From the NCBI GenBank assembly GCA_034509495.1, contig CM067507.1:18692602-18756601 (forward strand): 64,000 nucleotides of DNA, read 5' to 3'. Made by a program: the position numbers and the translations under genes. The notes under the pieces are model-generated. The model did no database searches. It was given only the letters and a program-made list of their open reading frames with translations, and was not told the origin of the DNA. Shown here in pieces: positions 13,135 to 22,833 of the stretch (within the stretch, counting starts at the first letter, position 1; every line of letters begins with the position of its first letter). This stretch comes from Acestrorhynchus altus (lineage: Eukaryota; Chordata; Actinopteri; Characiformes; Acestrorhynchidae).

Positions 13135-13845
13135 TATTATTCATCCAAATGATTGTGGACACCCGTTCAAATGAATGCATTCAGCAAATGTATGGTCTAC
13201 TTATTGCTAACACAGCATTAACACACACATCCCTACTGAGAAGTGCTGCCAATACAATAGCACCATACTATGGAGCAGATCAACTTGAACCTGGCATGGA
13301 CTAAGGCAGGGGTGGGGAAGTCCTGGAGGGCTGGATTCATGGAAAGGTTTGTGTTTTTGCCACCTAAGCACACCTGATTCAAGTTGTTAATTACCAGGTG
13401 CACTTAGTATGCTGAAGCAGGGACATCAGCAAACCATGCTGGATTCCGGCCCTTGGATCCCAATTCCCCTGCATTCTGACATTATGACCCATAAATGGAA
13501 AATCTTCTGAGTACAGATTTGTCTCTGTGATTCTTTGAATTCCCCCAGTGCTGCAGGGCCTGAGGATGGAGGGCTTCCTGCTTCATTATTGAGGCTGCAG
13601 ATCATTGGAACTGTGTTCTCTGGAATGATGGTGTGCCGTGCAATACTTTCTGGATGAGCTGAGAATTTGGGGTCACTAAATGCAATCAAATCCTCAAAGA
13701 AATGCTCCACAATTTTGCAGAAAGCCTTCCCAGAACAGTTACTGCAAACAAAAGCAGGATAAACTCTTTGTAATACCCTTGATTTTTGGAAGAAACAGTG
13801 AGTGAGCAGGAGTCCCAATACTTTTGTCCATACTGCATGTATAAT
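13135..13845 (+). mobile_element. Family A long element, copy 1, split by a hAT MITE
   Basis: Left part 13135-13305 (GTGGACACCC, ATGAATGCATTCAG, GAGAAGTGCTGCCAATA, TGGAGCAGATCAA). Right part 13472-13845 (TGTGTTCTCTGGAATGATGG, AATGCAATCAAATCCTCA, ATGCTCCA, GTTACTGCAAAC, CAGGATAAACTC, ACCCTTGATTTTTGGAAGAAA, CCAATACTTTTGTCCATA). These blocks recur in the same order in four more copies. By recall the family is common in otophysans and ends in sequences like TATGGACAAAAGTATTGGG; class uncertain, Tc1-like or other DNA transposon. Confidence 0.7.
13306..13471. mobile_element. hAT-type MITE
   Basis: Starts CAGGGGTGGGGAAGTCCTGG and ends GGATCCCAATTCCCCTG, near-complementary ends typical of short fish hAT MITEs (CAGGGGT-...-CCCCTG). 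It is 166 bases, non-coding, inserted inside the family A element. I could not find a clean 8-bp target duplication. Confidence 0.65.
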
Positions 13846-13849
13846 AGAG

Positions 13850-14387
13850 TACAGAAATGAACCCAAGTGGCTTACATTAGCCAACTAATGAAAAATGCTT
13901 TTCTCTGATGTAGATCCAATATAAATGTATTAATCATGGTCCTGTTGGTCCCATTATCATCAAACTGATGTGGCACTGAGCAGGTGAAACCATGTATCTG
14001 ACTGATGAGACAAGCAGTAGCAGCTTATAAATATTTCTCCTGCTCTCCAACTACTTGCGTGTGTTTGGCGTTAATGGCCTATTCATTCTATTAGTGCTTG
14101 ATGAGGTGGTCTGACTCATGCTTTATAGTGCCTGGACTGTTCCCCTCCATTCTAACAAGAACTGACACTTTTGTTTCATTCCTGTCCAGACAACTAGAAA
14201 TCCCTTAAATTATATGTGAGTAGAGTTTACTGATCTCATTTGTCTCTGGCCCGAACACCTGGTCAAAAGTTACCTTCTGAAAAAACACGTCTAGATTTAT
14301 AGAATGGAAACTCTGATATTCTGAGTCCCTGATTACCGAGACAACCTAAGGTAACAGACCATATGTATGCTCACATTCACTTCTAGA

Positions 14388-14429
<42 letters not shown>

Positions 14430-15329
14430 TTTAACAGTGAGCATTTAAGGTTTATCAGTTTATTTCATGTAAAGTTTAGGAGATTAGTGCTGGGCAAGAC
14501 CTCTACACAAATGTCCATTAGCGTTGGTTAGGATGTGAGGTACTCTATAGGCCATTAGACTCAAAAACATTTCTCATCCATCTCTCACTCACAGAAGTGG
14601 AGAGGCCTTCAGAAGTGCCCGATTGTTTGGGCTGACAGAAAACAGTTAGAGCCATACAGCGCCATAGCTCTGGGCCTCACTAAAGGAGAGCAATACAGCG
14701 GTTCTTCGAAGTATGTGTAGGAAAGCAGTGACAGGCTTTTTAAGCTTCCTCTTTGATGTCCTTCCCCCTCTGGGAGTTGAAAGGGTAATGTGAGAAGCCA
14801 GAGAGTACAATGCTGCTCTCACCTGCACTCTTTGAAGATCCAAGAGGGCTAAGTATACCCAGGACATCTCCATCAGTGGATCCACAGACATGCACTAGTC
14901 AAACTACTACAAAGTCTTTGAGGTAACTTGTTTCTCAGTGCTCCTGTTACAGTCTCTCTTGTTCAGGAGAAGAAGGAGGTCATCCTGCTTCATGGCACAA
15001 ATGCTTAGCGTTTAGCCATTGAAGCGCAAGGCTACCTTCTAGGCTTCACCTCTTCAATCTCTTAATTGAAGAGAATAATTTCCCCAAGATACCTCAGTAT
15101 CTTTAGCATCTTTGCACAAAAGAACGTGTTTGACAGGCTCTGGTTTTACTGATTAGTTACAATGGCACAACCTCGTGTTTGCAGCTGTTAATCTCATCCA
15201 CCAGCATGTTATTTGACCTTTAGAACCCTAGGCCAATTTCATGGGATATTATCATACTTTGATATACTTCTATTTGCCAAAATATGTGAAAAGTATTTAT
15301 AGGAGACCATCACAGACAGTCACCAGATA
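13850..15329. other. Non-coding DNA with one TA repeat
   Basis: Nothing recognised apart from the (TA)n at 14391-14427. Confidence 0.5.
14391..14427. repeat. (TA)n microsatellite
   Basis: About 18 TA units. Confidence 0.97.
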
Positions 15330-16025
15330 TTATTATTTTCAGTTGATCCTATGCTACTCAAATTTATCTTCATTTGAGATGTAAATATTAACAGTATTTA
15401 GATATATGTATGAATCTGACCATGTGTAGATCAAAAATACTTTTTTTTGCTGATAAGGACTACAAAATACTTTACATCTCAGAAATCATTTTGGAAATTG
15501 ATCATTGAGAATGTGTTTGAGCTACATATAAGTTATTTGTAATGATTAGACTGACAAGGATATTTATAATAATAATTTCTTCACCATACTTGACAGTGGT
15601 CCAAGTAAAATACAAAAAATTACCCTGAATATCCTTTATTATTTGTTTTCTCATCTCAGAACTTCTGTTCTGAAATATGCAATGTATGAGCAAAAAAGTG
15701 ATGTCAACCCTTCTTACTGATCAGTCAGAGTCTGCATGCAATTTGAGCATGTGGAGTGGACAGTGGACAGCAGTAAGCATGCACTGGAAGCTCCTTTGGC
15801 ATTCAAACTGGGATTGACTCCAGTTGGAAACAAGGGAATTTTAACTATTTTCTGAGCTAGATTACTCACTGATAATTATTCACACATTGATGAGCCCATA
15901 AGATAGGGCAAGTCTTGTAATGTGTTATGTATATCATGTCTGTAGGTTACTCTGATCCTGAGATATGAAGACTAGAATAAAACATGTAACTGTCTGCAAA
16001 GTGTGGATTTTGGATTCTAACACTG
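15330..16025 (+). repeat. Dispersed repeat family B, copy 3
   Basis: Shares CTTCATTTGAGATGTAAA, GGATATTTATAAT, ACTTGACAGTGGTCC, CTGATCAGTCAGAGTCTGCA, AAGCTCCTTTGGCATT and CTGCAAAGTGTGGATTT with the other copies, in order. It extends past copy 1 at the 3' end through ATCCTGAGATATGAAGACTAG. Confidence 0.75.
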
Positions 16026-16029
16026 TTCA

Positions 16030-17210
16030 TCAGCCATTTAGAGGATAAACCTCCCTGTCTCCATGGTAATCTGGCCACAGGAGGGGGTTGCTGGGTCAAG
16101 AATATTTTATACTGGTCAGTAAACAGGATAGGACAATCACAGATCCAGCCTACACAATTACACAATCTATTCAAAACCAACAGTGACATTGATGCACAGA
16201 AAGACAAAGCTTGAGTCAAATCAAATAGAGCCAAAACAGACAGACAGGTGAAAGAGATACTCCTCCAGGTCACAGCAAGGTCATCAGGCAAGAGAAAGAC
16301 AAGTGTCTCTGCATGAGGTAATTCTTTAACAACCACACATGCTCACACACACACATATCATTTCGCTTGGCAAGGGCCCATTGTCAGTGGAATGAGGTGC
16401 TGATGGGTTCTGTCCCTCTCTGGTAGGGTCACAGAGGACCTTTTCTGAAACAGAATAGGCCACACAGCTGCCAGCGATTCAGTACCATCAAATATTCATT
16501 TGTATTCATATCTGTGCAGGTTTCTAAATGCTCACCAACAGTAGAAGTATTACAGTGTTGCTGTTGTGACCAATCCTCTTATCTCTGAAACGGTAACACA
16601 ACAGTTCACTTCATTTCAGGTTTACCTGTATAGTGCTTTTTAGTACAGCAACCATTGTTACAAAACAGAAATTCAGGTTCCAGCTCCTAGTGCCAAGACA
16701 AGGGCAACAGGGACAAACCGAAGGTTCATCACAGCTAGAGGAAGAATCTTGAGGAACTAAGACTTAAAAGGGAAAGCCTTTTTACTCTGGTAGATTATCT
16801 TGTAGAATAACAAATGAAGAACTAACAAATGAGTATAGAGTGATATGAGTAAAATGTGAGTTGGCATTATGCAGAAAGATTAAGGTAACATTATTGCATT
16901 TTGTCTTAAAATAACAGGCTCAATATCATGTTCCACTGAGAATAGCACCTCTATCGTTATTCTCTGGGCTGAGCACCCACAAAAACCATGAAATACCACA
17001 TGAGTCATATTGTAAAATCCTGTATTATTACTCTACTCTGTTTGTCCATGTGATTTCAAGGAAGGTTCTGTATCTCAGCTTGTCCAGAAATGCCTGAGTA
17101 TTTGTATGTAATTCAAAGTGTCATCCAAATCCATAGTAGTTTATGGTAGTTTAACTGGCCTAGAGGGAATGCAAGCAAGAAATCCCTATCAGGGTATTTC
17201 ATAGAATTTC
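16030..17210. other. Non-coding DNA, nothing recognised
   Basis: The 129-codon minus frame at 15947-16336 overlaps the family B end and has no family signature. Confidence 0.5.
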
Positions 17211-17211
17211 T

Positions 17212-17355
17212 CACAATTAGTAAGTTTATATATATATATACACACATACACTTTTGAATGTATCTTCATTTTTACCTATTTCTTTATTTTCCATAGCATT
17301 TGCATACATTTCCATGTGCAGTGTGAGAACATGTCATTATGTATGGATGAATGGA
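17212..17355 (+). repeat. Local duplication, copy 1
   Basis: Shares CACAATTAGT-AGTTT, TTTTGAATGTATCTTCATTT, TTTACCTATTT, TAGCATTTG, CCATGTGCA-GTGAGAAC and ATGGATGAAT with 20869-21010, in order and in the same orientation. Non-coding. Confidence 0.75.
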
Positions 17356-17359
17356 AATG

Positions 17360-18985
17360 CTGCAAATTACAATTATTTGTAACTACAACTATGCTCTCTA
17401 GTGTGACTCAACCAGTGCATCTCAGTGAGGATGAACCCTCCCTATCATATTTCCATCTGGAAATAATGACCGCATTAATCTGGCCTCCATGCCATTCATC
17501 ACCCATAAGTCTGCATTGTGACCTTTATGACCCTCACCTCGTCTGGTGCGTCTCCCTAGCTCAGGTCAGTCCCGCTTTCCTTCCCATCCTCTGGCCCCGG
17601 CAGCTTTCACCTTTGAGTGACTCTAGCTTCTGGCAGGGTGACAGCCCCAGTCTGTCTCCACAGGACCAGCCTGAACCAACACTGGCCTAATCCCTGGGAT
17701 CGCCTTCCCCTCATGGGGATACAAGCATGGATCAACGGGATGGAGCTCCAGGAATCTCCTCTTTTAATCTGGACACAGAACAATGTGACACCATGCATAG
17801 CTGCACCATTATTAGCACAGCTGTTGCATTAGCAGCCCTGTTTATTAACAACTTTGGCTGGTGTGATATGGTAGCTGCATTTGTTTATATCACATGCGCT
17901 AATTAGCGCATGCTTACATCTGCACATGTATGGATGTACTGTCAGTGTGCACTGTTATGTCGTGTGATTTAGACATGAGACCATGTGAACTTAGATGGAT
18001 TCAGAACACCATAACATCACATCACAAGTAGAAGGCGGCTCTGGTGGGTTATTTAGTGGGATTTCTGGTGTGTAGATTTGGTGGTCTTCAGTGTTTATAT
18101 ATTTATCGCAATATAAACAACAGCTCCTTCATATGTGTGAGTCTTTGACATTCTGCTAGCAGCAATTTTTCCATTTATAGAGATCAGTTTTTCCATGTCA
18201 AATGCAGGCAGCCATTCTTATTCTATATAAGGATGACAACTCAATATAAGACAAGCTATATGATGGATTCTCCCAAGTATGTTGAAGACATTACTGGAAT
18301 GGCCACACTCTTTATTTAGTCTCAACATGCCCAGACAGTATTAGCAGGTGCTGCTAATCAGACAAACTGAGCAGCAATAACAGATCAAGACCACAAAGAG
18401 GTGTTGTAGGAGCTTCGCAATCAGTAGTGTCTTCCTCAGTAGCACATTGCCCATGATAAACTGTTTGCATCTGCTTAATTTCACCACCCAGGTGCAGGTC
18501 AGAGAATGAATTACTGATAGGGAGGATTTAGTAGCCATGTTAAACATATCGTGATAGCTCTGCTTTCTCTCCTCTCATACTGCCTAGTGTTGAGATGGAT
18601 CTTCAGAACCAGAGCTAGATCCTTGGAGGAAGACTTGTGTGGCCCAAAGCCACTGACTCTCGGCTTTGGAGTGCTAGATAAGATTGGATGTGATGGAAAT
18701 GTTGAAACACCCTCAAAGCCAGTGCAACAGCAAGTGGGGATTCCAGGCATGAGAAGCATCTCAGCTTTTAGTGTCATATGTTCACAGGCTGAGGTCAGTG
18801 AACCTGAGCACGTAAAACAAACCGTTAAGATAATACAGGGCACCATGCCTGAATGTGTGTGCATTCCTTTCAGGAGGATCTCCCATGGCTTTCACAGTCA
18901 GACTGCTGGATCGAGTTTATTAAATTCTCTGGAGAAAACTTTACCATGGACTCCGGCCTGACAAGCAGATGCTCTGCCTTGGATT
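17360..18985. other. Non-coding DNA, possible regulatory element near 17.9 kb
   Basis: Somewhat GC-richer and free of recognised repeats. The segment 17810-17930 (GTTTATTAACAACTTTGGC, GATATGGTAGCTGC, then a palindrome) has the look of a conserved non-coding element, but conservation cannot be judged from one sequence. Confidence 0.35.
17893..17912. promoter_or_regulatory. 20-bp perfect palindrome with TAATTA core
   Basis: CATGCGCTAATTAGCGCATG is its own reverse complement. The TAATTA centre is the core bound by paired-class and other homeodomain dimers; the GCGCATG arms resemble half an NRF1 site. A regulatory role is inference. Confidence 0.4.
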
Positions 18986-19009
18986 TTGCGACTGCGGACA
19001 ATGGAATTT

Positions 19010-19011
<2 letters not shown>

Positions 19012-19060
<49 letters not shown>
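19012..19060. repeat. (TG)n microsatellite
   Basis: About 24 TG units; open frames of alternating C/V or T/H across it are artefacts. Confidence 0.98.
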
Positions 19061-19061
<1 letters not shown>

Positions 19062-19799
19062 ACCCTCCTTCTCACCCTGGTGCCCTGTGGTTAATTGGAT
19101 GGAGGCAGAGATTGCTGATGGGAGGGAAGAGTCGTGCTGCACTGTTATCAGAAGGCCTCAGCAGCACTGGCCTGATAACACAAACGCTTCACTCCCCCAA
19201 CTGTAACCCAGCAGCACAGAGATGAGCTCTCTTACACAAGACTTGAGTGCATGGCACAGTCAACAGGCTTCACACACAAACAAATTTAAGGAGAACATAT
19301 TGCCACTGTCTTGAGAAAAAACACATCTCTTGAATCTTTACTTACTAAGAGAGAGAGAGAGACACTGTGTTTAATCCATTCAGTGATATATAACATGTTC
19401 TGTCTGGTAAAGTTTAAATGGTAAATTTGAATGACTATCAGCATGAACGGAACATGGTTTCCTAGACATGGATTAAACCTAGTTTTGGACTATATTTTCT
19501 TTTCCTTTAAAGATCTCCATTCAGAATGTTCTGTAGTCCAGGGCTAAGCTTAATATTTGTCTGGGAAACCGACTGTAGGAGTGGCCAAATTACCAATTTG
19601 GTACCTTTTTGACTCAGTCAATGATGTAAGTTTACCATTGTCAAAGTCAATCAAGGAAATCAAGAGAAACTTTAATGAATTTAAATACAGAGCATTTGCT
19701 GCATTTACCACTGGTAACAATAAATAATTGATTATACTAATAGATGAAATCTAAAAATAAATAAAACAGTATTCAAATAAGTATTGATAATACAGTGTT
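19061..19799. other. Non-coding DNA, nothing recognised
   Basis: A short GA run at 19350-19362; otherwise featureless. Confidence 0.5.
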
Positions 19800-20105
19800 G
19801 TCACAACATACTGCTTTTCTCGGTTTACTCATGCAGAAACATTCTGTTATGGCTATGGATAGGGTAAGGCTGAGGGTAAGGATGTGATCAGGTGAAGGTT
19901 AAGCTTAGGTTATGGTTAATGTAAGTTTAGGTTAGGGTAAGGGTTAGGTTAGGTTTAGTTTTAGTATATAGTTAAGGTTAGGGTAAAGTTTTGATTAGGT
20001 TTAGGTTTAGGGTGAGTGTGAGTTATGGTAATGTAATCACACTGTTTGCTTTGTAAAATTCTCAAAACCCATGCCTGGGTTCTATATTTAGTACACATTG
20101 TACAA
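19800..20105 (+). repeat. Family C repeat with degenerate TTAGGG-like tract
   Basis: From 19861 to 20025 the + strand is a run of TTAGGTTAGGGTAAGGGTTA-type units, all imperfect. It is followed by TTTAGTACACATTGTACAA, the reverse complement of the motif at 8164-8178. The shared flank suggests a repeat family with a telomere-like core rather than a former chromosome end. Confidence 0.6.
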
Positions 20106-20485
20106 ATCCTCTAGAAAGCTGTCTACAAATTCCTCTTGACACCAGACTGTTCTGATGTGTATATAGCTATACATTCAGCTAAATATTGCAAAACTAATAG
20201 GATGGAACTTCACAGTACAGTATAAAAAACATGCCATCAAAGCAACCAACAGCATCATTTTGTAGCTGCATGTATAGCAGTCAATATTCTCTCACCAAGA
20301 GATACCTACCCAAAGGTAGACTCTGAAAGCCTTTTTATAGGGCAGTGGGAGACAGTGGGAATCCATTGCTCAACCAGCTTTAATTTTGAGGAGAACAATG
20401 GGCCAAAATATTACTGCCATTATTCCTATGAGTAGTGGAAAACAGCATGTCCAACATGCAGCAGACTGGGTTTTGAATTCCCACC
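20106..20485. other. Non-coding DNA, nothing recognised
   Basis: No signature seen. Confidence 0.5.
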
Positions 20486-20499
20486 AAAGGAAATGTCAG

Positions 20500-20615
20500 T
20501 CAGTCAGTCATTATGGTATCCACTTATCCTGAAAAGGGTCAAGGTGGATCCAGACATGGAACCATTGGGCACAAGACAGGAATACCCCCTGGGCAGGGCA
20601 CCAGTCCATTGCAGG

Positions 20616-20654
<39 letters not shown>

Positions 20655-20795
20655 AATTCACCTGCTAAGTGCATTACTGGGAGGTAGCAGGAAACACCTC
20701 ATAGACAGTGACTCATGTGGGGATCAGACAATACTACAACCCCAGTCCCTCAAGCTGTGTGATACATGCACTACCTGCGAAATCAACATGCCATC
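20500..20795 (+). repeat. Family D fish interspersed repeat, fullest copy
   Basis: CTTATCCTGAAAAGGGTCAA, GGTGGATCCAGACATGGA, TTGGGCACAAGACAGGAATA, CCAGTCCATTGCAGGGTAAC, then (CA)n at 20619-20651 and AGCAGGAAAC and CCCCAGTCCCT. Similar ordered blocks lie at 41750-41890 and 54559-54747. A very common teleost repeat by recall; probably a retroposon 3' part, but I do not assign it. Confidence 0.65.
20619..20651. repeat. (CA)n microsatellite
   Basis: About 16 CA units inside the family D repeat. Confidence 0.97.
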
Positions 20796-21105
20796 CCTGA
20801 AGGAACAGTTCCATGTCTGAAAAGTAAAAATATTTAAGAATTTAAGTAAAGTTTCTTCTTTCATAGACTCACAATTAGTGAGTTTTTTTTTACATATACA
20901 GTTTTGAATGTATCTTCATTTTTACCTATTTTTTTTATTTTTCAATAGCATTTGAAAACACTGCCATGTGCATCGTGAGAACCTTTCATATGTATGCATG
21001 GATGAATACATATGTGTGACACAAGTACTACCTGTGGCACCACCATGCTGTCCCCAAAGGAAGTGTTCCATGTCAGAAAAGTAAAAATAAATTTAATGAA
21101 CCTGC
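20760..21105 (+). repeat. Local duplications
   Basis: 20869-21010 repeats 17212-17355. In addition 20760-20850 and 21013-21102 match each other (ACTACCTG, AACATGCC or ACCATGCTG, TCCATGTC-GAAAAGTAAAAATA), a duplication about 250 bases apart. Confidence 0.65.
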
Positions 21106-21762
21106 TCCAAATCTTCTCCAGAAACTTTGTTCCGAGAGAAAGTAAACACAATACACTTATGCCTAGCTTATGCAACCTGTGCCCTGTAGTTCATCAGCAT
21201 TCTAGTGCTAAGATCAGTTAAACTGGTAGTCTTATTGCTCTGCCATCTTTAGACAATTATTGAGCAACAGTGCTTTTAGGGATGTAGGACCTGACTGCTA
21301 ATGAGTAAATGCATTCAGAAACTGGTGGGAGCGCATGATGTTCTGATAAGACAGCAAGCTATTGAAATCTCCACTGCGTCTCTGACACCAAGGAATGTCA
21401 TCAGATAACAAGGTGAAGTGAGACAGGAGCATTAGTCTCTCCATGGAGGAAAACTGCTAAACTATTACATTCAGGCTGTGGCCTACAGCGCAGATACAAT
21501 GAAGAAGACTTTACTTCATCCGTTTACTCCTTAAACCCTGTAGATAGGCCTAGACATCAGTTCTTCACATAGATGCATTGCTATCATCAGCTTGTCAATT
21601 TTATAGACCCTACAACTGAACCCTTGGAACTCCAAAGTGTGCAAAAGTGCTTCCAAATAATTGTCAGTATTTTCTTGATTATTTTTTATATTTTATATTA
21701 TTAATATTTATTATTAACAGGCTTAATAACAGAGTACTACTCATAGGGTTGAAATGGTTAAT

Positions 21763-21767
<5 letters not shown>

Positions 21768-21819
<52 letters not shown>
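21768..21819. repeat. (GA)n microsatellite
   Basis: About 26 GA units. Confidence 0.98.
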
Positions 21820-21820
<1 letters not shown>

Positions 21821-22670
21821 ACATTAAGACCCTGTGTGTGCTGTCTCTCTACAGTGGTCCTGGTCTAGACAATGTGCAGATATTCCAGGATTGATGGGAT
21901 CTGATTGAATAGAGTATAAAGAGAGCCTACATTCTCTAGCCTAACAGCTACTTCATTACTATAACAAATGGTTGACACTACGACAGCTGTTTGTTATTCT
22001 TAAATCAGAAACCTTTTGTCACAAGTAGTGGCGAACCCCCCCTCATCCCCAAGTCCCCCTCCCCACCTTTAATCCATAACTTTGTCAATATTTATCATTC
22101 TTAATATGGGGAGCTCCGGAGTGTCTCGCTCACACAGCCACAGTTGGGCCCATGGTCAGGCGCTGTACCACAGTGAACATAAACACCATGTGGGAATGCA
22201 AACAAATGCTCCGTCTCTCTTCACTGTTTCCACTTTCGCTCAGAGCCACGCTCCACAGCTCGCTTCCGCACGGGATTATATTACAAAGGCCACTCGGACA
22301 AAGCTCTCAATGAACTTCTTGGCTCTGGGGTTGAGACTTTTGGTTAAATAAGCAGAGGGCAGATGGATTGAGTTTGCAATTAGGCAAAGTAATTATTCTA
22401 GTAGCATAAAGAGAAATGCTGTAGACATATGTACAGGATCAGGATATACACCAGACCCCTCCATGGGTTAGATGTTTGAAATTCTTGGTCAGGACAGGTG
22501 ATTCTGCTGATCAGCAAATGTCAGTGGCTCAGTTTCATGCATGAGACATTGTCAGGTAGTTTATGTTTTTAGTAGAGTCGATGTACAAGAGCTTAATTGA
22601 GAAAAGGTGAATAACAAAGGAATGTAGGCTTGTTTTACCTCTGAATGGACAGAACCTTTTAGTAGTTCTT
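21820..22670. other. Non-coding DNA; GC-richer patch at 22100-22350
   Basis: The patch holds several CpGs (CTCCGGAGTG, CGGGATTATATTAC, CACTCGGAC) and GCAATTAGGCAAAGTAATTA beside it, unlike its surroundings. It could be a regulatory element; I see no splice-flanked coding frame. Confidence 0.3.
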
Positions 22671-22833
22671 ACCGTATTTTCCGGACTATTAGCTGCACCG
22701 GAATATAAGCCGCACCCGCAAAATAATAATAAAAAAAAAACATATATAAGAAGAAAAAAACTGCACCTCATTATAAGCTGCATGGTTTAAAGCATGGAAA
22801 AAAGTAGCGGCTTATAGTCCAGAAAATACGGTA
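22671..22833. mobile_element. Palindromic MITE, 163 bp
   Basis: Left end ACCGTATTTTCCGGACTATT and right end AGTCCAGAAAATACGGT are inverted repeats; the inner parts AGCTGCACC-GGAATATAAGC and the GCTTATA-type blocks also pair. It has the ends and size of a palindromic MITE widespread in fish by recall. The middle is A-rich. No transposase. Confidence 0.85.

Noticed and set aside
13426..13884. 152-codon minus frame
   Set aside because: It lies across a hAT MITE and a family A element; repeat translation.
18870..19225. Frames of repeated TH or CV residues around CA/TG repeats here, at 55363-55737 and at 60286-60651
   Set aside because: They are translations of dinucleotide repeats.
19861..20025. 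Interstitial telomere from a chromosome fusion
   Set aside because: All units are imperfect and a shared flank with 8160-8345 points to a repeat family.
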